Below are positions 50,094-59,735 of a stretch of DNA of 64,000 bases, piece after piece. This stretch comes from Helicoverpa zea (taxonomy: Eukaryota > Arthropoda > Insecta > Lepidoptera > Noctuidae), in the NCBI RefSeq assembly GCF_022581195.2, contig NC_061466.1, forward strand, positions 1,364,001-1,428,000. The letters run 5' to 3'. The position numbers were made by a program, and so were the translations under genes. The notes under the pieces are model-generated. The model was not told the DNA's origin. It saw only the letters and a list, made by a program, of their open reading frames with translations, and searched no databases. The first letter of the stretch is position 1; every line of letters begins with the position of its first letter.

Positions 50094-51412
50094 TTATCGA
50101 AATCACTGGATCTACGTACTGCGGGGGTTCATTTTACGTAACCATTATTTTTTAAAATATAATCTAATAGGCTGATATTTTATTCTCGCGTATTTTTACA
50201 TGAGTAAGTCAAAAACTAATAACGGTAAAAAAATAAAAAAATATCAATCCATAAAATGATCCCCCGGTGAATCAACAACACAACGTCTTCCACACATACA
50301 ACACAAGGTCGCTCTCATACATATACAATTATATTTGTTATTGTTATATTTAACTAGAGTTATACAGAATAATGATTCCTATGAAATATAATTATGCATT
50401 CTTTAAATTTATTCAATAATATAATAATACTTAATAAGTATCAATAGGTAATGGTTAGTCAATGTCGTGCTACAGACTACTATAGTTTATATAATAATGA
50501 ATGAGTCGTATTATTTCTTTATCATTTATTACTTTAAATTTATTATTCGATATCATAACCACTAAACGAACATACAGCAGCCTCGGCCCGCAGCGCGGGC
50601 GCACGTAATCACAAAAAAACATCGTCAACACATAAAATAATAATCAATAATAATAATCATACAGATAAAAATCATTCATAAAAACATTACAATAAAAATC
50701 TAAACATTAAAACACACTTAAAACAAACATTATATTAATATTATCATAATCATAGTGTGTACGTATGTATAATATCATTTAAGCGAATATTCGTATAGTC
50801 AAAAATAATGTGAGCATGGCTTGCGGGGGAGCGGGGCGGAGGCCGCAGACCCGGGGCGGGCGCGGCGTCAGTCGGGGCCGCGCCGGCCTGCGTGACACAT
50901 TACCTAGCGCGCGCGCATTCACTACATTACACTACACTCCCACAGGCCGCGGACCCGCTCCCCGCGCCGCCCGTCCCGACCACTTTATATTATTATTATA
51001 ATATCTTAATACTTTACGCTATTACGTTAGTTAAGCTTTATAAATTTTTCGATTTCTCATTACGCTATCAATAATAATTATACAACTTTTTTTAAATTTT
51101 ATGTTTTTTTTCGAAATTTCTATCATAACGTACTTTCGACTCTCTCTGCGGCGAAGAGCGCGGCGCGCGCTCGACGACCTAATAAAAAACGTTCATAATA
51201 AGAAAATATATCGTGAACAACTCTGCCGACTTAAGATAGGTACGGCGCGGCGGACGGGCCGTGCCGGCGAGGCGCCGACTTTTGGCACCAGGATTTCGAT
51301 TACGCGATTTTTACTTCTTTTAATATTTTTTATAACGATTCGAGTAAAAAAGATCCCTACTACGAGAACGTGCGACTCGTGGTTGCGGCGGCCGCGGGCG
51401 GCATGTGGCGCC
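50094..51412 (-). other. Probable MEX3 3' untranslated region
   Basis: The region directly downstream of the MEX3 stop codon is mostly A/T-rich with many AATAAT-type runs, a style typical of long, post-transcriptionally regulated 3' UTRs. A GC-rich block sits inside at 50815-50985. Minus-strand AATAAA signals (TTTATT on the plus strand) occur at 50539-50544, 50525-50530, 50408-50413 and 50179-50184; the nearest is about 870 nt past the stop. The true cleavage site and the exact UTR end cannot be fixed from sequence alone. Frames at 50810-51074 and 51101-51730 are GC-rich shadows. Confidence 0.5.
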
Positions 51413-52296
51413 TTACGAGATGATGCGGATGGCCTGGTGCGCCGGCGCAGAGCAGGCGGGGCACGGCGCGCCGCCCGCCGCCAGCCGCTGTGCGCACTCC
51501 AGGCAGAACAGGTTGTGTCCGCACGGCACCAGCGCCGCCGCCACGCCGCGCTCGCCGCACACCGCGCACGCGCGCGCCGGCGACGCCGCGGGCGACGGCC
51601 TAGTGGGCCCCCACGCCCACACCCCGGCCGTGCCGCCGCCGGGAGACTCGAACGACGGCGACTCGCCCAGGCCCTCGTCGCGCTCCGTCGACGACCAGAT
51701 GCCCAGCAGATCGCCCAGCCGCGCCGATGAGCCGCCCGACGAGCATGAGCCAGCTGAAGAGAACGCAGCCTCCTGCTCAGGCCGCAGCAGCGACGCCAGC
51801 CCCGCGCGGTACAGCGTGGCCAGCGGCTCGCTGTCGCCCTGCGCGGGCACTCCGGCGCCGGCCGCGCCCGCTGCTCCTGTGCGCAGCGCGATGTGCGCCT
51901 CGATCTCCTTGCGCGCGGCCTCCACGCTCTCGGGCAGCCCCGTCACCTCGAACACGGGCTCACGCTCGCGCGAGGGCGTCACGATGTACGTGTGTGTGGT
52001 GTGCTGGATGCGCTTGATGGTGGCGCCCTTGGGGCCGACGACGAGCCCGACGACGCGGTAGGGCACGCGCACCTGCGCGGTGACGTGTCCGGGCGCGCCG
52101 GCGGGCGGCGGCGGCGCGGCGCCACACTTACGCGACGCGCGGATCTGCGAGAAGTGCTCGGCCGCGGAGAGGATCTCGCGCTTGGCGCGCGCGACGTCCT
52201 CCTTGCGGCCGGTGACCACGAACACCGGCTCCTCGCCGCGGACCGGGGTCTTGATGTATGTGTTGGTCTTCGCGCGCAAGGCTTTGATCTTGCATC
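51413..52296 (-). CDS. MEX3: MEX3-type RNA-binding E3 ligase, last coding exon (partial)
   Basis: The exon encodes 293 full residues plus part of a split codon. It begins GCKIKALRAKTNTYIKTP, the second half of KH domain 1 (52296-52136). KH2 follows (about 52075-51875) with its RNA-binding GPKG loop at 52036-52025. A Ser/Gly/Ala-rich linker of about 100 residues with RDEGLGESPSFES leads to a C3HC4 RING finger (51568-51452: CxxC, CGHxxFCxxC, CPxC), and the protein ends QAIRIIS. KH-KH-RING with this C-terminus is diagnostic of MEX3, a cytoplasmic protein that binds mRNA 3' UTRs and can act as a ubiquitin ligase. The start is set by the acceptor tttactttgtttcag|GA; the intron is phase 1, so one base of the first Gly comes from an upstream exon outside the window. 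The ATG at 52313-52315 lies in the intron and is not a start. Codons are strongly GC-ending, unlike the AT-rich surroundings. Confidence 0.96.
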
Positions 52297-53035
52297 CTGA
52301 AACAAAGTAAAACAATTTTACTAAACGGCTCGGTAAATAATCTTAGTGGCTTATCTTGTACTTCTCCGTGGCAAAACGCGTAACGCGCCCAAAGGAGCCT
52401 GTTGAAATTCAAGGTTATTTACTATTTACATAAACGACATTCATAGCGGTCGTGGCATTGTATCGTAGTGAAGGCCGTTTAGAGAATGTACATTTCGGAT
52501 ATGAGGAGTAGGCTCGGGCATGGTGTACGTCGATAAGGCTCTCGAGACAGGCGTCGTGCCTCACCAGCAGGCGAGTAGTTAGCGGAGTAGGCAACGAGCT
52601 CGTCAGTCGGCGTCACGCCGCCGTGCGGTGCGGCGGTGCACCTGCGACCTCTCGTTGTCATACTACTTGATTACTGACAGTAAGGATGAGAGCCTTTGCA
52701 GCTTCATTACTGACATGAACACCGAATTCAAAAACTACGAAAATAGTTGCCTAACATCGAGAGTGCTAAACTTAATTGAACTCCAAACTTCTGAATAAGT
52801 AAGCAGCACAAGTAATTTCGTCCCGCATCAACACGTGGTGGTCGCATCGCTCTGTCCCGCTCGCACGTCTTACCCTAATGCGGCAAAACATGGCAATGTT
52901 GCGAGCAGCATCCGCGACTAAGACATGACCCGACTGCTTAACACAAGGCTGTAGGCCGAGTGGAGATACACGTACATTTAAGAAAATGAATAATGTGGAA
53001 TGTCTTTGCATTTAGATTAATAAAACTTTATAGAT

Positions 53036-53254
53036 ATAAAAAACTTTTTACAAAAAAATTAAACCGACTTCCCAAAACACTAAAAAGTAAAAAAAAACTA
53101 TTTTTAGGTGCATCGGCCTAGAAGTCGGTGTCTAATGGATGTTACTAAGTTAATTTTGCCACCGACTTCTAGGCCGATGCACCTAAAAATAGTTTTTTTT
53201 TACTTTTTAGTGTTTTGGGAAGTCGGTTTAATTTTTTTGTAAAAAGTTTTTTAT
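53036..53254. repeat. 219-bp palindrome with 95-bp arms
   Basis: Arms 53036-53130 and 53160-53254 are almost exact complements around a 29-nt spacer. They include ttaaaccgacttcccaaaa and gcatcggcctagaagtcggt. It is the left part of the compound repeat that ends at 53946. Confidence 0.88.
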
Positions 53255-53306
53255 TTAAAGCTTTTCAGTGATACGAATAGTTGTCACTATCCATACAAGT
53301 GGGAAG

Positions 53307-53780
53307 TTCTCATCAATACAAAGAATATAAGTCCAAATACGAGGTATTTTACATATTCAGTTGTTGAGTTCCCTCGACTTTCTCTGGTCTCCATCATCAG
53401 GTCAGCTCCAAACCTTCACTGTTGCAAAGGTCTTGTCAATACAAATTATTTAAGCCCAAACACGAGGTAGTTTACATATTCAGTTGTCGAGTTCCCTCGA
53501 CTTTCTCTGGTCTCCATCATCAGGTCAGCTCCAAACCTTCACTGTTGCAAAGGTTTTGTCAATACAAATAATTTAAGCCCAAACACGAGGTAGTTTACAT
53601 ATTCAGTTGTCGAGTTCCCTCGACCCTCTCTGGTTTCCATCATCAGATCAGCTCCAAATCTTCACTGTTGAATAGTGCTTTTGGGCGTACACCTGAGTGT
53701 CAAGTTTTTACCCTATGTATGCCTACAACTTTCGAAGGTTGCCCTCGATTTCTCAGGGTTTCCATCATCAGATCCTGACC
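53307..53780. repeat. 123-bp-period minisatellite, three copies plus a diverged fourth
   Basis: The landmark caataca recurs at 53314, 53437 and 53560, exactly 123 bp apart. Each unit contains cagttgtcgagttccctcga (first copy slightly different), a line tctccatcatcaggtcagct and caaaccttcactgttg. A diverged fourth unit with gttgccctcgatttctc and tccatcatcagatcctgacc follows to about 53780. Copies two and three are nearly identical, which suggests recent unit duplication. Confidence 0.88.
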
Positions 53781-53946
53781 TGATGACTATGGGACCAACT
53801 GGCAGCTATTCCGAGTCGAACAAAAAAAGAATCACGTAAATCGGTCTATAAACCTCGGAGTAATCGATGTACATACATAGAAAAAAAAAAAAAAAAAAAC
53901 ATACCGGCCGAATTGATAACCTCCTCCTTTTTGGGAAGTCGGTTAA
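53781..53946. mobile_element. Right end of the compound lepidopteran repeat
   Basis: It carries a run of 19 A residues (53881-53899), the line cataccggccgaattgataa and the end tttttgggaagtcggttaa (53928-53946), the inverse of ttaaaccgacttcccaaaa in the palindrome at 53059. This implies that 53036-53946 is one element bounded by related inverted ends. A further stray copy, tgaagtcggttaaaaatg, is at about 54009. Confidence 0.6.
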
Positions 53947-54768
53947 TAAACAATATCTCTTCTACCTACGTACTAAAATTATGAAAATTGAAAACCATCC
54001 CCATTCTTTGAAGTCGGTTAAAAATGATCATCTTGATAATCCAGAGCACACTACACCATCTACTTAAGTAGTTAAGTGGTCCAAGATCAATCATAATACA
54101 AATACTTAGTTAAGTAACGAATTCATTAACATAATAGCTGGCTTGAAATTCAGTTCGCGTGAAAACCAGGTATAATCCCCGGCGGTTACAAATGGGAAAG
54201 GCCTATATGTAATAGAGGGTAGTTTTATGAATCACAGGTTGTCGACCCGGCCGGTAACCTCGACAGTTTCAGTCACACGAATTTGAACTTTACAGCTGAA
54301 GAAATAAGAGTCATTGGTCTATTTATGTAGTTGAATGCCGGTACATTTGTGGATATGGTATTTTGAGCTTTATATGGATGAATGTAAGGTTGTAAATCTG
54401 TTGTTATTTGTGGTTACGTCGGTGAGGTGGAAGAGTATCGGCTTCTCGATTATAATTCAGATTAGTCAGTTTGTGTTCGATTGATTAGCTCGCCAGCGAT
54501 CGGCGGCGTGTCGATAATTTGCCAACAATTATTTCTTACTCTTAATTTATTACCATAATTGATTTGACACGTTGGTTTTTGCGTATTTAATATTGCTCTA
54601 ACAAATATACCTCTAATTGGTGGCAATTATGTTTTAATAACTGATCGAATATTATTTTAAATGAAGTAAACGTTAGTAATTATGGTTTTTGTTTCCCACT
54701 GTTTTATATACTAGTTAATTAATGTACAAAAAAGTGTTATGTGAGTAAGATCATAAGTAGTGTGCTGA
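53947..54768. other. Intronic AT-rich DNA
   Basis: Only the stray gaagtcggttaaa fragment near 54009 is recognisable; nothing else is assigned. Confidence 0.5.
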
Positions 54769-54810
54769 CGTAGGCGCGGCGTAGCGCTACGAACTTCGTA
54801 GCTTCGTAGC
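54769..54810. repeat. GCTACG island 5
   Basis: CGTAGC starts at 54780, 54797 and 54805, GCTACG at 54786 and CGTAGG at 54769. It contains the 12-bp palindrome CGTAGCGCTACG (54780-54791), identical to that at 7450-7461. Confidence 0.7.
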
Positions 54811-57159
54811 CGAGTTAACTGCAACCTAGAATGGAAATAGACTGCAACTGTAGGCCTAATGTGCGCTGAATATAAATTTTGTTTTTGTGTCATTATGTAG
54901 GTCAATAATTTCTTAGTTCTAGGTCTAAATCTTTAGTGATAGAAAATTGTAGAAAAAAAAATGGTCGTACAACCCCTTCGAAATGTACATAAATTGGCCT
55001 CTGGTTACACAAATTTGCCCACCTTTTATTTCATAATACTAACTGTTTAAAAGGTGTTTCTTTATAAGGAGGTAAAAACCACTAAAATAAATTCTCAACC
55101 AAAATCATGTTACATAAACACTTCCTATAATAAAACTCTTTACACAAAGTTGCAAAAAATTCAGGCCAGCAAGAATACATCTATTTCTGTCGACTGAAAG
55201 GGGTTTGCCCTTTTATTAAGCAATTACATCATGTTGAAATATTTGAGATTTATTTCGAGTTTTGACTTTCCCCCAACTGAGTAAATACTACCTGTTTCCC
55301 GCGGTTTCACCCACTTTTTGAGGTTAACAACTTTGCAAGACCCTTAAGATTGATCGCACAATTTTTTTTTTTTTTATTTTCCTGCCAAATTTACTACACC
55401 GACATAGATTTTGATAGATTCTTTTTTACACAAAGAGCTGAAGTTACTTCAAAATACGATTTTAACTAGAAACCATTACGACACAATAAAGTAGCTAGTC
55501 TTAACAAAACACTGTTAGTAAGCAATGTGCCTTAGCGCGCGGCTGGCGTCCTGCCAGAAGCCTATCTGGACAAATTAACATGAGCATTGTCGACTAACGG
55601 GACTGTCCGTACTGGGGGATTTACATAAACGTTTGAGGTTTTTTTTTTTCAGTGTACTTAACGATAAAAGATAAAGATAAAAATCAGCACTTCTTGAAGG
55701 TTACGTTGGCAAAAGAAAGCACCCAGAAATGACCACCCGTCGCCACTTTATATGTGTTTTAACAGAAAACTTAGAAGAAGTAAGAAAATAAGCTGAGTGG
55801 TTTGGTGTAGTGTCAATGTTATTGCGCACATAATAAATTATGTCCTAACTAGCTTCAATGAAGTTGAACAGATTGATATTGTCTGCAGAGAAGTTACGCT
55901 TAAAAGCATGCAGAAAAAGGTAAAGCGTCAGTTATTTTGATAGCAAGCGCATGTGATGATAAACCGAATTAAATAATCCACAAAGTAAAGTTTAAATTCA
56001 TTTGAATATTAATGTAAAATTCTTCACATTAATCATATCATGAAAACAAATACATATTAAATCCTTGCAAAGCTGCGGTGAGGCAGTGTACAAACGTTTG
56101 TGATTGTCTGTGGTCAGTTGCAGTCATGATGACAGCTCCCGCCGCAGCACCGGGTCACTGACCGCAGACCATAGACAGATGTTTATTGAGTTCCTAGTCT
56201 ATTTAGGCGGAGTTGATGCGGTGAGGACTGTGTTTCAGTTTTGACGGTTTATAGAAATCTATTTATAGGTAAAAGCATTTATTTTGTGCACAAGGCAATT
56301 GGTCTTTTAAATGCGTGGGTTTTCTCTACAACTTATGTTTGATTCGTTAGTTTATTTTTGGGCTACTAATAACTTTCAAATTGACGTCAATAGTGGACAC
56401 GTGATACGTAGATATTTTTGGTAAGTTATCAGATCAGATACAAAAGATATTATTAAAAACTTAGCGTTATTTTCATACTCAAACAAAAATACAGTTATAC
56501 AATAGTTCCACACTAGATATTTCTATATATCTCTCGGTACATATTCTTAGCCTACATTCCGTCAAGCCTACGAGGCCTATCCCCCCCTCTCACAAAGAGA
56601 TGATATACATCCGTAATAAATGTGGGTCACTCTCACAACATACGAATAAACATAACGTGCAGTAACAAACAAATAGAAAAAATGTAGGCAAGACTGGATT
56701 ATACGTAAATTATGTTTGGTGTTACATCTTTGCTGTTCAAAAACCTTTTACCTTCAGATATGCAAGGAACGTTTCTATATGGTTACTAAAAGTCAACTTA
56801 ACTAGTATCCGTAGTAATTCAAAAGTTGTAACTCCAGTAGTAAAAGAGTAACTCTTACGAAAAATCACGAATCAATGTCGAAAGTACTTGAATATCAATA
56901 ATTATTTGAATGAAAAACCTCGTTCATACTACATTGACCTATATTCAGTTACAAAACATTCCTCCATGTTACAATACACTATTTCTCAAGTATTCCATAC
57001 TCTTTAATTTGTATCATCATTTTACCTATAAAGTACCTAATAGTCAACTAGACAACTTAAAAAAAAAACTCAGCCTCCAATCAAACTCATTTGTAGCAAA
57101 CGCAGAACAGAGTTCCAAGCCTCTTTCCGCACGCGTCATACCTACCATTCATAGCCCAG
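54811..57159. other. Intronic AT-rich DNA
   Basis: Apart from the dispersed-repeat copy at 55697-55790, no gene or repeat is recognised. Around 56110-56205 there is a moderately GC-rich stretch with gtcactgaccgcagacc that has no clear structure. Confidence 0.45.
55697..55790. mobile_element. Dispersed repeat, copy B
   Basis: The blocks gcaaaagaaagcacccagaa, cgtcgccactttatatgtgt and cttagaagaagtaag follow the same order as copy A at 43146-43330, with many substitutions. Confidence 0.5.
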
Positions 57160-57215
57160 TCTACGCGAGTGCTACGCGGCCACTGCACTCTACGCGGCTA
57201 CGGCTACGGCGTAGC
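57160..57215. repeat. GCTACG island 6
   Basis: GCTACG at 57171, 57197 and 57203, CGTAGC at 57210, and the related TCTACG at about 57160 and 57189, all within 56 bp. Confidence 0.7.
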
Positions 57216-58006
57216 GAACCGGGTCACCGCCCCCACCCCGCTCCCCCCCGGAGCCTTTTCATGACTAATATAATGCGTATTTGAGGTGAATTCTTACCTT
57301 ATTTTATACTTAGACCGTAAATATCGAACATTAACAACCAAATTATTATTACTGCCGTTTTTTATTTGCCCCTTTTTTATATTTTTTTGGTGTCGTAATC
57401 GTAAAGTAATATTTTTTATCGATAAATAATTTGAGCCTTTTCGGTCTCTTTTTTGTTCTTCACCTCAAATTTTGAGGATAATTTAATGCTACAAAAATAA
57501 AATACCGTTAAAAATATTTTTACAAAACGAACGATGAATTGTCGAAATTCGTGAAAGGCTCGTAGCCAGGAATAACCACAAAAGCCTGTAGGTTCTAGAG
57601 AGGTTATTGACCTGAGATTTGTGAGCTTCCAAAGCTCGGTATTCGAAGTAAACGAGATAAATGTTTGTGCTATTTGCCGACGACAGTTACCTCGACACAT
57701 TATCTTATTAACTTTTGACATTGAGGGACAAAATAATAATCTTATTGGTTACGATTTTTTTAGAATATATGCGAGATAAAAATATGGTCTGTCATATAGC
57801 TAGTACACATTTTAGTCAATTAATTAAGTATTTTCGTTGGGTTTTGTCCTCGCATTCACTAGAAGAGCAATTGTTTTTTCATTAATATTTCACGTGAAAA
57901 TTGCTTTAATAGAAAATTAAAAGCAATAAAGGAAATAACACTCAAAACATAATATCGTATATTAACTGTGTCGAAGAAAATAATTTTCCTCCCGTATAAA
58001 AATATC
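57216..58006. other. Intronic AT-rich DNA
   Basis: Nothing recognised. The minus-strand frame at 57416-57721 has no known domain. Confidence 0.5.
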
Positions 58007-58053
58007 GCTACGCTGCTACGCGACGCTACGAGAGCGCTACGGTTGTTGCTACG
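58007..58053. repeat. GCTACG island 7
   Basis: Five GCTACG copies, all in the same orientation, start at 58007, 58015, 58025, 58036 and 58048. The sequence on both sides is strongly A/T-rich, which makes this the cleanest island. Confidence 0.75.
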
Positions 58054-59520
58054 ATAATATGTACCAAGTCGGTTCTTCGTTACTGAGACGATCTGTATTA
58101 TATTCAGGCTTTTTTAATAGAACCTATAGTTATTTTTCTGTAGTAACATTGGCGTTCATAGATATTCCTACATTTCTGTTTATAAAGCGATCTTTGTTGT
58201 TTACATAAGGTACTGAAAATATTTCCCAAAGCCTCCAAGTTAAAATAAGCCAAAAGTTGTTCGTTAATTAATCAGAGAATACTCAACTTCCCGAAGCTTT
58301 TCGCCATGCAGTGATTTATTAACGTGTCAACGAATTCAATACACTGCAAGCTAAAATGATCTTTATTCTCTTAATACCAAGGTCCATATTGTTATGTTTC
58401 AGTTTGGCGTTGTTAAGACACTGACAGATTTGGAAACACTGATTATAATTATAGCTTATGTATCGGTAAATATGTTTGTGTATTGAGGAAACACATTAGT
58501 AGATTATTTACGCCCACATGAGCAACTACTGATGATACATACATTTGGGAACTTATAGATCTGCGAATTTATGTGGCCCTGGTAGATGAGACGATATTTA
58601 GCTATGGAGGGATGGAGGATTTCTTATACCATGTAGTTAAAAGTAGTAAAACAGAAAAAATGTTAAACCTTTCCTTTCTAGAAAACGTATTTTTACAACT
58701 CTTTGAATACCTAATTAAATGAAAGGTCAAAGTGATATGTTTTAAAATGTCAAGACTGCTCCTGACATTTTAATCTAATTTAAGGTTAGTAATCTATTCC
58801 GATTTCGAAATCTAATTGAAATCAGTGTTCTCAAAAAGATTTTCCTTGTTTTCCATATTAATTAAACCACGTCTATTTTTGTTTGGGCACGTGTTATAAA
58901 AACCATTCGACTACAACTCCCTTTGATTATGTTGCCCTAGTAAACTGGGAGCGACTTCACCTGACATACGTTCACAAGTTGCATTTGAACCCGCGTTAAA
59001 CATATAGGTCAGTATGTAGCTGTACTTGTAAATAAGTTAAGGAAGCTTCCAAAACCGTAGTCACAATGAATAATGAACAAGACAAAGCCTGACTTTTGTC
59101 TCTTTCGTACAGCACTTCTCCCTCTTCTAACTTTATCTGCAGTTCTCGTTTTTGGGGTGTACTTTTGAATACACCGTTATTGATAATTTTTAGTATCGTA
59201 CAATTGTTTTTATTAATTAAAATTAATTTGCGTAATGGTAAATTGTTTATTTGTAGATGCCCCATGTCACGAAGTTTATTTGACAAAATATTCTCATCAA
59301 TCCCGTTATTTGGATCTCGCCTATGTATCGGTTCTTATTACTTAGAAATATAATTTACCCGGACCCAAACACCAGAAACCCATGGAGGGAAAATAAGATC
59401 GATACCTGTCGGCGTCTGTAACTCGCGACGCTAACCCGAGACTTCACAAACCCTCCTTTGTACAAACAACCGTCTAATTCCAATATGCAAATGGACAACA
59501 ATTTCTATTTCTAATTTTTT
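58054..59520. other. Intronic AT-rich DNA
   Basis: No gene, repeat family or regulatory element is recognised. Overlapping opposite-strand frames at 58996-59353 are mutual shadows. Confidence 0.5.
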
Positions 59521-59735
59521 ATAGTAGCCGGCATATAACTTGGCAAGGATTTGGGACCTTTAATAAGTGTGAGCTCGCTCATAGTGCACTAAATTATACA
59601 AAAAAGTGGTCCCTGTTATTGCTTGTGCATTATTCTATGGTTATTGACATCATTTATTGGCGATTATGTCTGCTTGAAAAAAATAGGACCTGTTTTCATC
59701 TCACGATTCTTGCCAAGTTACGTGCCGGGAACTAT
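59521..59735. mobile_element. 215-bp MITE
   Basis: The ends atagtagccggcatataact (left) and the complement of aagttacgtgccgggaactat-type sequence (right) form an imperfect inverted repeat of about 27 bp sharing acttggcaag. Inside, gggacc/ggtccc-like lines also face each other. No coding capacity and no clear target duplication. Confidence 0.6.

Noticed and set aside
51979..52305. Minus-strand frames of 108 and 94 codons overlapping the MEX3 exon
   Set aside because: Out-of-frame readings of the same GC-rich exon, rich in Arg/Ser/Ala, without domain signals.
51101..52310. Long plus-strand frames of 209, 218 and 135 codons over the MEX3 exon
   Set aside because: They are antisense shadows. 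The minus-strand frame has unmistakable KH and RING domains, and high GC content removes stop codons from the other frames.
59399..59440. Possible upstream MEX3 exon ending in a CAG|GTATCG donor
   Set aside because: The minus-strand translation before the donor ends YRRRQ and does not contain the SEHVAEIVGRQ-like stretch expected before the GCKIKAL exon.
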